A stretch of DNA of 64,000 nucleotides, taken from Lyophyllum atratum (Eukaryota; Basidiomycota; Agaricomycetes; Agaricales; Lyophyllaceae). The DNA lies in NCBI GenBank assembly GCA_014905825.1, contig JACGCN010000005.1, positions 2,356,001 to 2,420,000 of the forward strand, in the 5' to 3' direction. The notes under the pieces are model-generated. The model ran no database searches, had not been told where the DNA came from, and saw only the letters and a program-made list of their open reading frames with translations. The translations under genes were made by a program, and so were the position numbers. Numbering within the stretch: position 1 is the first letter of the stretch; every line of letters starts with the position of its first letter. This document shows positions 33,723 through 44,568 of this stretch, piece by piece.

Positions 33723-35430
33723 GGCTGTAGAAGACAGGAGTGGCGTTAAGGGAAGGGTGAGTCCACGAAGGAAGGTCTGCGAGGATGGGGGTTTTCGTCC
33801 ACCCGACACGGTCCTTTATAGTTCGTCACGACGCGTCGAGACAACCCCGTTGGGTTCCTAGTCGAGGTACCTAACACTGGCAGGATCCCCCATGACCTCG
33901 CGAACCGTACGTGAGGTCCGCCGAATATAGATAAGCGCACTGAAACATCTGCGATTTCCCCTATGGTGGGCTAAAAATGGCTTATTTTACCTGCCACGTG
34001 GTTCTAGCCTGTCCCAAAGCAGTGACATTGACAGCGCGAAGATTATCTGTATTTTTATGTCCATCGATGTGGGCAGGGGAGACCGTCTGTGAAAGCCGAC
34101 TACCCATAAGAGATTCAGTTCGGCATTATGTTTGTTACAGGGTTTATAATTCGTACCTTGCAGGGCGGACCATGCATCATCATCGACAGATTATGGGAGA
34201 TCCGTGCTAATAAGGACCGAATTGGATGGATTGTGAGCCTTGATGCTACTGAACTTCTTCCTGGTCTTCACGTGCTGCAAACGCATGGCGAGAACCTCGA
34301 GAGCCTGAAGATTTTCTGGAACGCCTTCATAAGTGCTGCCAGTCACAGCCCCGAAGTACTAACCGCCACACAAGCAGCGGAATCGTACGACGGCGAAGCA
34401 CAATGTCGGATCCTCGAGCCGTGAACAGCAAACTTCGGCGGCATAATTCGGCAACGAGGCAAGTAGAAACCGCGTGGGGATGATTGATCCATCGTCGAAG
34501 TTGCCTCGCCAGGACCGGGTTGCTCCATAAGGTCACAAACAATTTTGTCCCGAATACTCCTGTAGATCGCTCGAGGGACATCTGCGGCGCGCAAGGCGAG
34601 TCAAGTCGGAGACGACTTCCGGTATTCGGTGGAAATGCGGGACCAAAACCTGATAAAGGATGACCAACCTCAACTCAACTCACGTAGGATACGGAGGATG
34701 GTTAGTAGAAGTCCACGCACGTCAAGTTCATGATATGGAGGCGTAAACGACATCTGATATCGATCTAGAGTTTCGCTGGATCATGAAACTCATCAGGACG
34801 CCGACTTTCGCCTCTTCCAAGTATGTCGCTTGTGTGACCAGGCAATGCCTAGGTCCCGCCTGTGAATTATATGAAATACAGAAGCTGCATCGTTGGATTT
34901 CTGGGTGCCACAACGTGAGGGACCCCTTGAGAGCTGGCAGAGAACACAACAGTTATTTTCGTTATAGAGATCATGGGGTACCATTGGCCACGAGTTGAAG
35001 ATGGAGGAACAGAATAAGGTCGATTGTAGAGCTTGCTGGCGTCATTAGATGCAATCAGAACCAAATACGGGGAAATTGCCGATCCAGAGGATCAAAGTAC
35101 GAGAGGATATGTATCCATTCCAGGAAATACTAATAGGGACCTTTACAGATGAGTGGGGATTAGTTAGAGTCCGGAGGCAAGGGGTAGTGCTACAGATCAG
35201 GTTATGGATATAATCTACTAGGCAGTTTGAGGTGGGTGGTCCAAAAGAGCGAGGCAAAGCAAGTCCTCGACATACAACAAGGCAAGGAGAGCGGATATAA
35301 CTGCGCAGTGGCGCTAAACCCCGCCTGGCGCATGATACATCCCATGGGTAAGTTCGCTGACGCTCGAGAGGTATGTTCCCCAATCGTCCAACCTGTGACA
35401 ACGGCCGTAAGTACGATGGGTCAGCAGCCA
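33723..35430. other. Gene-poor region downstream of the Zn2Cys6 gene
   Basis: About 1.7 kb. Several overlapping open frames (34128-34594, 35045-35434) have no domain and no splice logic. Apart from the CE4 copy E promoter nothing is supported. Confidence 0.4.
33815..33820 (-). promoter_or_regulatory. TATA box of CE4 copy E
   Basis: TATAAA on the minus strand in the context ACTATAAAGG, about 95 bases upstream of the ATG of copy E, matching the position of the element in front of copy B. Confidence 0.5.
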
Positions 35431-38400
35431 TCACGAGTGGAGGTTAACGCACTCGAATCCAGACGGCGCATTCGACCACATCGCGACCGTATCATTATCT
35501 ATCAGCGCCTGCATATTCGGATTCACGCCCGCTGCGTATTGCCCCTGCCCCGCCATCGTCGCCAACAGCTCACGGTCCGAGTGCATCGCACTACTAGCCC
35601 CTCCTTCGAGGCTCCCGCTAACGAAGGGAGACTCCAGAGGATTTGACGCCGACGCGGACTGCACGAAAGGGGCGCTGGTATATCCGAATCCCATCTGGGT
35701 ATACAAGTCCATCTGGAACGGAAGCGCAGAACTAGGAGGCCCAGCCTGCCCATACTGAGCCGTGCCGGCGCCACCAGTGGGCAGATCCGGCGCCCCCCAG
35801 TAGGGCGGCAACACCCCCGGACCCTGCCCTTGCATGGACGGACTCTGTCCGTGATTCTGGGGGGTGGCGGTGAACTGGGTCTGGGAACTCGTCAATGGGA
35901 AGCGGCCGAGCTCGTCGCTGTACAGTGGCAGCGTGAACGGCATCATTTGCGGCTGCGGCGAATCTACATGGCTTGTCGCAGGCTGCTTTCCAGGTGCGTT
36001 TGTATCCCGCGTCACCCGGCGCGAACCAGCGATCGTGCGAGGTGCATCGGAGCCCGTGTTGCTCGGTGAGTTCGTGCTCAGCGTTGAAGTTGACGCCGGG
36101 CTATCCGAGTCTCTGTCGCGTTTGTTATTCGCCGGTGGACTCGCTTTCGGTAGCGGGAGTTCGCCGACCGATGCAAGCTCGTACATAATGTCCCTATTCA
36201 GCGTTCATATGAGTGGACGTAAGACGCTTACAACGCCAGGCAGACACATACCAGAGACGTCCTGCCGAGGGCCAGCTGGTGATAAACAGTAAACGTACAC
36301 GTATGAATAAGTGTAAAGATAGTGAAATGGAGTACGCACCGGACCTCGCATCTCCGAAGGGACTGCATGCACTTGTGCACGTCTATCATCTCCTTATTCG
36401 GATCTGTAGATAGCCCAGCGCGTCTGCCGCCCCAGATATTGAGGAGAAGCACGATCCCTGCCGTAAAGGTAGTCATCTACCCCAAGCTATTTAAGATACG
36501 GGCGCTGATTAAGGGACTGGAATGACGTACCTGAATATGAGGCATGGCAGCCAACCCACGACGACAATGGATGTCGACAATGTGGCTGCACGACCGGGCG
36601 GCATTCGTGCAGATTGCTAGGGAAGGGAAGGCAAGCGGAGAAGGCTTGCGCGGAGAAGGGATGAACGTGCGGTGTATGAGGATCTGGATGTAATAATATG
36701 TACAGTAAAGCCATGCCGATTGCTCGAAGAATTTTATATCCTCCCGCGTTGGATCCCAGCGAACTTGATTCGAGGGTTTCAGTAGAGCATATCACCCAGG
36801 CCAACTAGTAGTGACGTACGATAGTCGGGCACCGAGTCTACCCACTTGTTAAGCGCGGAGTCCAGCTCGGCAACGATGTGCTGCTCCCATTGTTTTCCGA
36901 TGAAGCCAAGGGTGATTTTAGACTTGTTGATGGAATACTTTGTGTCGGATGTTGAATACTTGAAGTAGAAGGGAATGACATGACCTACCACGGTGCGCAA
37001 GAGGATGGTGAGGACTTGATTGAGTTTCAGAAGGAGAATATAGCCCGTGATATAAGAAGGCTTATTCGGAGGCTGCTTGAAACGTTTGGAGGGATCGGGG
37101 TGTTCCCAGTACTCGTCGTCACACTCCACGGGGAGGTCCACGTCGAAACTAGAAAGCGGTTGTTAAAAAACGCGGTGATATGGTGAAAGGCTAAGGATCA
37201 TACTCTTCATCCTGGATAGCACATGGGCGACCCAATGCTGAGCTGATTATTCTATCCATTGTCACAAGAATCCTGTAATAGGAGAAACGATCAGTTGTGC
37301 TTGAGGAGAAACGAAGGAATATCCTACCAAAATGCACGCTTCCACAACTCATCCTCCACCGTCATGTTATTCTTGTCGAACTTACGGCGGTGCGCACCGA
37401 CGTCTTGTGCCATTCGTATACCGATTCCGATCATTGTCCAACACCATTGAGGTGTCGACGTTCCTTGAAGAAACATGACCGATAGCTTGATATAAATGTA
37501 AGCTATTTATTGTGTCGGGGTGGAATTTAAAGGACTCACGCAATAGAATTGCAGGTCATAGAGCGACGGAGGTGTCAAAAGAGATCTCTTCACTTTATGG
37601 ACTTGATGAAACCACTTCCACCCTGCTGAGTGGAACGACTGTACGCCATCTAGCAGCACCCGCGGATCTTCCGAGAAACGCGAGCCCACAGAACAAACGA
37701 GGAGAAGATTCGCAGCGAAACCGTCGTCTCGCAAGTGCAGGCCCTCCGAGACAGACCTTTCGAAGGTGGGGCGGTGGAGAAGAGGGAGGAAGAAATTGCT
37801 CTTTTCAAAATAGAGGTCCACGAGCGACGCCATGAGGTCATTATCCGGAAAGACGTATACAGCCTTCGGTACATCGTTGACCGCGCGTTCCCACTGGATG
37901 AATGTCGTTAACATAGACGGTGGTAATGAATGCAAGGTGTACTCACTGGCCTCATGGCCCAGAATTCATGCCGCCTTGAGCCTAGGATCATCCGCTCGTT
38001 ATGGTCCCCTCCTCCGGTGTACTCATGCTTTAATTCCATGGCTGCATGTACGAGCATCGCACCACTGGACTTGCCAAAGAACCGGTTCTTCTCCGTGGCA
38101 TCAATGTCGATGTCGAGGCGCTTGAAGTCGTTGGCGAGCAACACATGAGAAAAGTCGTCATCATGTGGGTATTCCGCCTGCTGCTTTCCGACACCCCGGA
38201 TGACAGAGGTAGCAATCTCGCATGGGTGCCGCTGGCGCATGGAGGCGGGCGTATCGGAGCCCTCCGATTCTTCTACTATAGAGAGGGGCATCCTTTCGAT
38301 GAGCCACGTGTCGGTGTCGGCCGCTGCATCGAGTTCTTTCAGGATGTCGTAACCGGGATATAGCTGGAAGAGCGTAAGTGGATGATGTGGCGCAGATGAT

Positions 38401-38894
38401 AACCCTGAGGTTCGGGGGATAGAGTGGTACGTACCCGAGTTAAGACCTTCTCTAGCTTCTCGACACGAGTTTCCAACCGTTCCACGTATCTGAAAGGACC
38501 ACTGTCAGCCTTTGCGAGGGTAAGATGTGTTATACACACCCTTTCGGCGGCCCACGTTTCTGGAACAGATGAGCAAGGGTCCTATTCAATCAGCACGACC
38601 TCAGACGTACCTTTGCGGCTTCGACGTACGTGCATTCGAAGCTATAGGCAATGCAATTGGAGCATCTATTTCCCGGCATCTGTCCGCCATCGCCTGAAAG
38701 GGTCTCAATTGGCAAGTCACCGGTGACCAAGACTAGCTTACATCGGACTAGAAGATAATGAGACCTTGGGAGAACTGTCAAAAACAATTAGACGCACTTT
38801 TTTTCCGTCTGCAGATATCGCAGGCTCGCTGTACCCTCCTTTTCTTGGACTGGGGGTTCTCGCCGTCGTTATAGTCGTCCTCGTTGGAGGACAT
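35431..38894 (-). CDS. Zn2Cys6 fungal-specific transcription factor
   Basis: Fifteen exons (38894-38798, 38747-38742, 38693-38611, 38559-38540, 38489-38435, 38363-37947, 37893-37540, 37485-37328, 37272-37204, 37148-36989, 36937-36820, 36763-36531, 36476-36340, 36275-36252, 36193-35431) join to 897 aa. The binuclear cluster is C-x2-C-x6-C-x9-C-x2-C-x6-C from about residue 25, then a basic linker and a coiled coil (YVERLETRVEKLEKVL) for dimerisation. The middle holds the fungal_trans domain (FFLPLLHRPTFERS, FLQGTSTPQWCWTMIGIG, ALGRPCAIQDEDFDVDLP). The C-terminal 250 residues are rich in Ser, Pro and Gln, as in activation regions. Exon 2 is only 6 nt and lies inside the zinc cluster. DNA-binding regulator; target genes unknown. 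Confidence 0.92.
38742..38747 (-). other. 6-nt microexon of the Zn2Cys6 gene
   Basis: TCCGAT flanked by a TCTAG acceptor and a GTAAG donor. It keeps phase 1 on both sides and supplies the middle of Ile-Arg-Cys in RRKKIRCDGG. Without it the cluster would lose its third Cys spacing. Confidence 0.75.
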
Positions 38895-40371
38895 GGTGTA
38901 AAGGAACGTACAATGCTCAGAAGATGACCTCAGAGATGCCGGATGTTTAACTTTAAGAAATGGTGGCTGTAATAAATAATGACATGATCGAGGCTATCTC
39001 CGTGCCTGGGAACGTGGTGCCGGCTGCATTACGCAGTCCCCGGCGGCAGTCTTGTGACCTCCGTGACTCACAACCTGCGTCGTCCGACGCCGCTACGGTT
39101 GCGTTCTACAAGTCCTTGATTATCGGGCTGCGCTCCCCTGGCTGCGTCGAAGACTTTTTGTATTGCATCGGATACGCGAAAGGTCTCGAACGCGTCTATC
39201 TCCACTTCTTCCCACATACTCCCCAGTCATGTGTAAATTGCCAGGACAAAACGCCCGTGGCGCTCTGCGATTGGGCGATCTTGTTCCTCGAGTCAGACAG
39301 AGTCATTTGCATTCTCCGAATTGTTCCTTTGACTTTACTTCTAGCTTCCATGCCCCACTTTATATGGGGTAAATGAGAATTCTTCAACCCCGCTTTGCAT
39401 CTCGAGACTCAAACAATGCTTCCGATCAATACGATTCACTGTGAAACGCTGAGGTGTAGCGTCATAGGGGGAGGGTGTGTTTCATCGTACGATCCCGTCA
39501 ACCGCTGACCCCGCACCAGTCGACCTCGAATTTAACACCATGTGCTATGGAATGATATTTGATGGCTGCGCTTTCTTCGACAATCGCCCAAGGATCGCCC
39601 ATCGCACAGGATCGCTCATATCCAGGCCCAAATAGGTATGCTAGAAGTTGCAAGTAAGTCATTGTATCCTGACGCAGTCCAGCGAGTAATCTCGTTTCAA
39701 TGGATCTGCGGCCAGTGACACAGAACCAATTATCACAGGGCCTAGCACCCTCGGCACATGTCCAGTCATGATTTCGCGGTCTCAATTCAGCTTTCCGACT
39801 TGTTCCTTGTCGCCTCCTCTTTATCTGCGCTAACATTTCAGAGCTTGACGTCAGGCCTGGGCCAGTGATAACTTACTGGAGCAATGTTGACGTCAGGCCT
39901 GGATCAAGAGCTTCGCCTGCATCTCCTGGCACTTACAGAGGGTCGTGTCGGTTTCTCTAACTCAACTTTATCCTTTCAAGGACTAGCTATGTATATCTAC
40001 CGCGAGTATCAAGGTCCTCCTCTATGCAACGTTCTTTTGTGTCCGTACTTGACGACTCTTACGCCAAACAATCGGATGACGTGCACGCCACTCCAAATCC
40101 AAGCATGCCCCGGTTCTTTGTTTCGGTTGACAACGACTGCGTTGCGTTGTCATCGTGGCATCATGCTTTTCGAGACCTAGCAGTTGCTACAAAGAACGTC
40201 AAAGACTCCTTTGCATCGTTTCTCACGGCGCTAGTGGCATCTCTTCCAGAATTTTCTATATAACACGGTGCGTACCAAAGCATCCCCCCCACCCAACCCA
40301 ACCGCCAACTAACTGTTCACAAAGTAACTTCACCACCGGCTGCTGAATTCTCACCTATCCTTGTCCGAACG
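38895..40371. other. Divergent intergenic region
   Basis: About 1.5 kb between the Zn2Cys6 gene and the next gene. A 79-codon frame at 40024-40263 (MQRSFVSVLDDSYAKQ) reads plausibly but has no known domain. A 28-bp sequence at 39127-39154 recurs inverted near 61.75 kb. Confidence 0.35.
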
Positions 40372-41716
40372 ATGAATGAAACGGCCAATACCATGTCAGG
40401 ACCGTCTGCGACTGCAGTTGCCTTCAGCGAATGTGGGTGTCATAGCGATGCGGTAGAGGATTGGCTCTGGGATGCTCAGTGCCTTATCATCTCCAGTCTG
40501 AGAGACGAGTGCGTTCCTCAGATACTTCCTAAAGACAAATGCTAATATGTATATTAGACTTTCACTTCTTGTCCAAGCCGCCAATGATCAAACTTTGCGA
40601 CCCGCGTGGCTGGACATAGACCGACACAAACCCTGCTACACGATTAATATGCCACGCCTTCCCTTGAACATCAGGCCATACTGGCATATGATGCGGGACC
40701 ATCTTTCATTGTTCCTCGCCGAGGAACATGGCTATCGTGACACCGAAGTCAAATTAGACGGGGATTCTTTCAAGGTTTCGATCCTATTCCCAGCGGTTGG
40801 CTCGAACCAGGAACAAACGACCGACAATCTCCCATTCTTCCCTCCCCGCCCTCTGCTACCTCAGGTGCTTGAGCCAGCCGATGCACCCTCCCAAAGGACG
40901 TTCCTCACCGCTAATCCCTCGAACACCTCAGAGAACGCGCAGCCTCGTCCACATGTCACTGCGGCCACCGACTCGTTGATCCTAGACGCATCTGATAACA
41001 ATAATACCAGTCGCGTTAGTGGTGATTCGCTAGTCCTCCCGGCGTGCGGGCCTTGCGGGTCGTGCCTTTGCTGTTTATCCGTGTCAGCATCCTCTCTTGC
41101 CATCGCTGCCCAGGCGCCAAGGGTTATCGTACCCGCTGGACATGACATTTCAATATCGATCGGCCCTCACGTCTCCTATGTGGTTACACAGTCGCAGCTT
41201 CCACCTCTCAGCTCGCTGAAAGAAGGGAGTCGTCACGGCGTGAATGTCTCAATGGCTCAAGCTGTCCCGAACAACCATCCTCCTCTTTCGGATAGTGTTG
41301 TCCATACCGTGTCCTTCCCCCCACCTGGTGGCCGGCAATGTGGACGCTGCATCTGCTGCTCGAATTCGACGGCCTCAGCTCCGGCCGCAGTAGGCAGTGA
41401 AGGCTTTCGCATCGTTACACCTCCTGACTACCAGGTTTCGACGGATTGGAATCCCACCACCGTAGTAACGGTGTCCTATGGGAAGACCTATGCTTTAGGG
41501 ACCTCGAGGGTGAAAAGCATCAATGACGCAATATCCGGGCGTGCTTTAGCTTTCAGAATTTCGTCGATTTTTATTTGGCTTCTGCTCTTGGTAACACTCA
41601 TGGGCATTTGTATGTCTCAACTCCATCATAGGGCTACCGTAATTGTCAGCGCCGCGATGATTCATGATATCCGCGAGATTTTACGACTCCTTCGTTCTCG
41701 TGGCATTCCTGTCTAG
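40372..41716 (+). CDS. Unknown single-pass membrane protein with repeated Cys clusters
   Basis: Two exons (40372-40508 and 40558-41716, 49-nt intron) give 431 aa. No signal peptide; one membrane segment near the C-terminus (ISSIFIWLLLLVTLMGICM, about 380-400) followed by a short basic tail, so it is probably a tail-anchored-like or type II/III protein. Two similar blocks lie in the middle: CGPCGSCLCC followed by RVIVPAGHDISISIG, and CGRCICC followed by RIVTPPDYQVSTDWN. Each may bind metal or form disulfides. No family recognised. The intron phase and codon use support a real gene. Confidence 0.7.
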
Positions 41717-42320
41717 TTGTACAACTCTAGCATAGTATGAGTCCTTTATCCCACATATTAACTTAATAGAGATGATACTACCATACATGTCGCTTACCTG
41801 AGCCTTCGGATAGGTGGTATCTGCCACTCTGGAAACCAACAATCACGCTGTTCGAGTCCATGGAGAGTCATGCTGATAGGACAAGCGGCTGCGTAAGACA
41901 TCATCGACATCGCTATTTTGTAGTTACTAGTGTCACGGTATAGCATGCCATGGTGGCAGATGCGACGACGATGACGGTATGGGGAGTCGAACCCCCGACT
42001 TAACGGTCACGATTTCGCATATGCAGATCAGATTAGATGTAGTCCTGAGCTTGGGCGGAACGTTTCTTTCTCGCTCTCTTACACTCACCAGCCAAACCAG
42101 GCATTAGAATTTCGAGTTCGAGAGGCGGTTATCCATGTAGTACAGCACTTGACGCAGTTGACGGTGGTAGAAGTCAAAGCACCAACTTGTCAAGATGCGT
42201 TCATATCACTTGCTCGACGTATTTGGTCCTCTATCTATGTCAACGCGACATCTCTGTGGCACTCGAATTCATGGATCACCTCATGTACAATGTTCTAAGT
42301 TGAACGTATTCATGTTAAAT
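41717..42320. other. Gap with a tRNA-like B box
   Basis: About 0.6 kb between converging genes. The only signal is a perfect pol III B box on the minus strand at 41983-41993. Confidence 0.4.
41983..41993 (-). other. Pol III B-box match (tRNA-like fragment)
   Basis: The minus strand reads GGTTCGACTCC, the eukaryotic tRNA B-box/T-arm consensus, inside a possible T stem (GGGG/CCCC). I could not find a matching acceptor stem, D arm or A box, so this is probably a degenerate tRNA or tRNA-derived element, or chance. Confidence 0.3.
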
Positions 42321-43206
42321 TTACGCGTTCGACTCGACGACACCACCCTTGACTGCCTCCCAAGAGGGGCGGCTAGTGATATCCTTCCACCACCTATGGT
42401 TTCGACCCGGGTATGAACAAATGGAAGACATAGAGGGCGAAAGACATGTACACACCTGAGAACATGAGGCCTTGACTCGTCATCCATAATGTTGCTCCCG
42501 GCGTCCTTAAGCATGTAGCCGTAAGGGAGATGGAAGAGATCGGCGAGCGTTAATTCCTAGAACGATTGGGTCAATGAGTAACGGGTGTCAAAACCTATCG
42601 GAAGAATTGCTCACATTGCCAGCAACGTATTTTTGCTTGGAGAGGATGACGTCGTACGCATCGAGCCTGCCAGCCAATTGCTTGATGAGCTCCTGGAAAG
42701 CCTCCTCGCTGGGGGTCTGTCCATAATATCTGCGCATGAGGTCGCGATCAGCAACGATCACGCGAAGAGTACGGAGGATGGACTTACGGCTTGAAGATCT
42801 TCTCAGCGACGGCCTTGTGTGCATAGGCATCGAAGTTGTTCAGCTCGACAGAGGCCGCTTGCTCGAAGATAGCATTCTCCTTGATGTCGGTGGGGACGAG
42901 CTTGGGACCCTGGTTGGGGAATTTGGCTTCGAGGTACCGGCAGATCGCTCGGCTCTCGTACAGGATGAAGCCATCGTCATCCTATGTGGAATCCACGAGT
43001 CATTGAGGATGCGCGAACGACATTTGGCAACTCACGATATAGGGAACTTGGCCGAAAGGCTGCTTTGCGAGGTACTCCGGGGATTTGTGCTCGCCTTTCG
43101 TCAGCTGGACCTCGACCAGCTCGAATGGGATCTTCTTCTCGCGCAAGACGGTTCCGACACGACGAGTGCAGGTGGAACCGCCAGATCCGTACAGTTTCAG
43201 GACCAT
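42321..43206 (-). CDS. Glutathione S-transferase, phi-type
   Basis: Five exons (43206-43036, 42981-42788, 42729-42615, 42556-42456, 42393-42321) give 217 aa, the normal length. The thioredoxin-like domain (1-82) has LKLYGSGGSTCTRRV with the likely catalytic Ser/Thr, the cis-Pro in GQVPYI and the ESRAICRYL glutathione site. The helical domain has GNELTLADLFHLP (N-capping box) and ends RWWKDITSRPSW. It conjugates glutathione to electrophiles in the cytosol, in detoxification or stress defence; fungi induce such genes with plant phenolics and drugs. A TATAAATA lies about 90 bases upstream. Intact. Confidence 0.95.
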
Positions 43207-43293
43207 GATGAAGAGAGATGAGCTTGTAGTGGTAGTGAGTTCGTGAGGATGGAGGAGCGGGAGCTTGAAGTTTTGATCTCGTATCGACGGTCA

Positions 43294-43301
43294 TATTTAT
43301 A
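43294..43301 (-). promoter_or_regulatory. TATA box of the GST gene
   Basis: TATAAATA on the minus strand, 88-95 bases upstream of the GST start codon. The sequence and distance suit a core promoter of an inducible gene. Confidence 0.55.
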
Positions 43302-44064
43302 CGGTCAAGTCCACTATGGAGAATGTCGAAGAACACGAAAGAACCAGCCACTCCAACGCCCAAATCGGACAAAATTAAGACAGGTGAACGCTGTCATGAC
43401 GGTTAGATGAGTAAGCATAAGAAGTGTGGTGACCAAGAGAAGACGAAAACACGTACTCCTTCTCAGTCATCTCAGCGCCTACAGAACGCCTTGATGTCGA
43501 AGGAACTCTTCTCCTGTCAAAGAAGTACCTTAACGGAGTAACCGCGGTCATCAGGCTGATTCAGACAATAATCTCGTCCTCAGATCACTGTCATTTCCTG
43601 GTCAAGATAGAACTACCCCTTGAGTTTAATGAAGTACGATTTACTCGTGGTCGCATTACATTTCTCGATCGCAGCTATCTGCAGCCTGCAGGAGTCAAGG
43701 TTCGTCTCAGTAGAACGGCATAAAAGACGAAGAACAGAGAAGTAAAGAGGCACCTTGGGACTTCAACATGAAATAATCCGGTTCATGCGGCGGAGCATTG
43801 GCATGCTTCTGGTAGACTGGAACCGACAGAAGCCGCAGATGTGGATGAGTATCAGCAATGCATGGTGCATTAGAATCAATCGAAGAACCTACGATGTGAT
43901 ATGAATATCATCGTACCATCCACCTTATGTTGTGGAGGCCTTCGACCCACCTTGGCATACGACAGATACTTTCGTCAGCCCGAACAATGCAGTGACAAGG
44001 ATCACAAGCCGGCCGGTGATAGCCCGTCGATTTTGGCTCCTCTTCGATGCTGGTCTTTTTCTGA
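43302..44064. other. Intergenic region upstream of the GST gene
   Basis: About 0.8 kb. No supported gene, repeat or RNA. Confidence 0.35.
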
Positions 44065-44568
44065 CTATCTGAACGAAAGGGTTCGCAGGTAGTGGACGCG
44101 ATCTTTGACATACTGCTGTCCATTGATTGCGGTCGAGGCAGAAAGCTGTAGGAAGAAGCGCCAGTATCGCTGGGTCGCTATCCTCGTCTATTATCACAGG
44201 CCACAATGTGTATATGGTTGGAAAGAATATTCAGTTTTCCTCGAATGAATGCACCAACAGCGATGGCCGCAGCTATACTTGAAGGAACAGAAACGGGTGT
44301 TAGAAAATGCAACGATGGAGAGCGTTTCAATATACGCACCCTGAGGTCCCACGTTGCCAGCGTTTTCCAAGATACCGGAAGCGCCCCTAGAATAGTGCCC
44401 CAAAATCCCGCTAGACACCACGGACAAGAAGTCAAAGTGAAGATAGTCGGTGGTCTGGTCGGTGTCGGGGAACATGCCAAGGCAGAAATCGCAAAACTCG
44501 TACGCGACCTGGCACGTGCGCTGGCCGCTTTTTGCGGAGTGGGCCAAATTCAAGATCCAGGTTGACAC
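44065..44568 (-). pseudogene. Coding remnant of unknown protein
   Basis: The minus strand shows protein-like segments in order: AKSGQRTCQVAYEFCDFCLG with SSGILGHYSRGASGIL behind it, then IAAAIAVGAFIRGKLNIL after an intron-like gap, then RYWRFFLQLSASTAINGQQY ending at TAG 44067. I found no ATG start within about 100 bases upstream, and the first two segments do not join in phase with good splice sites. It looks like a truncated or decayed gene of an unknown family; a real gene with an unusual 5' end is the alternative. Confidence 0.4.

Noticed and set aside
34128..35434. Frames between CE4 copy E and the Zn2Cys6 gene as an extra gene
   Set aside because: No coherent exon chain could be built and no motif was recognised.
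41941..42060. Complete tRNA gene around the B-box match
   Set aside because: No acceptor stem complement (nothing pairs with the seven bases after the T stem), no A box and no plausible D arm.
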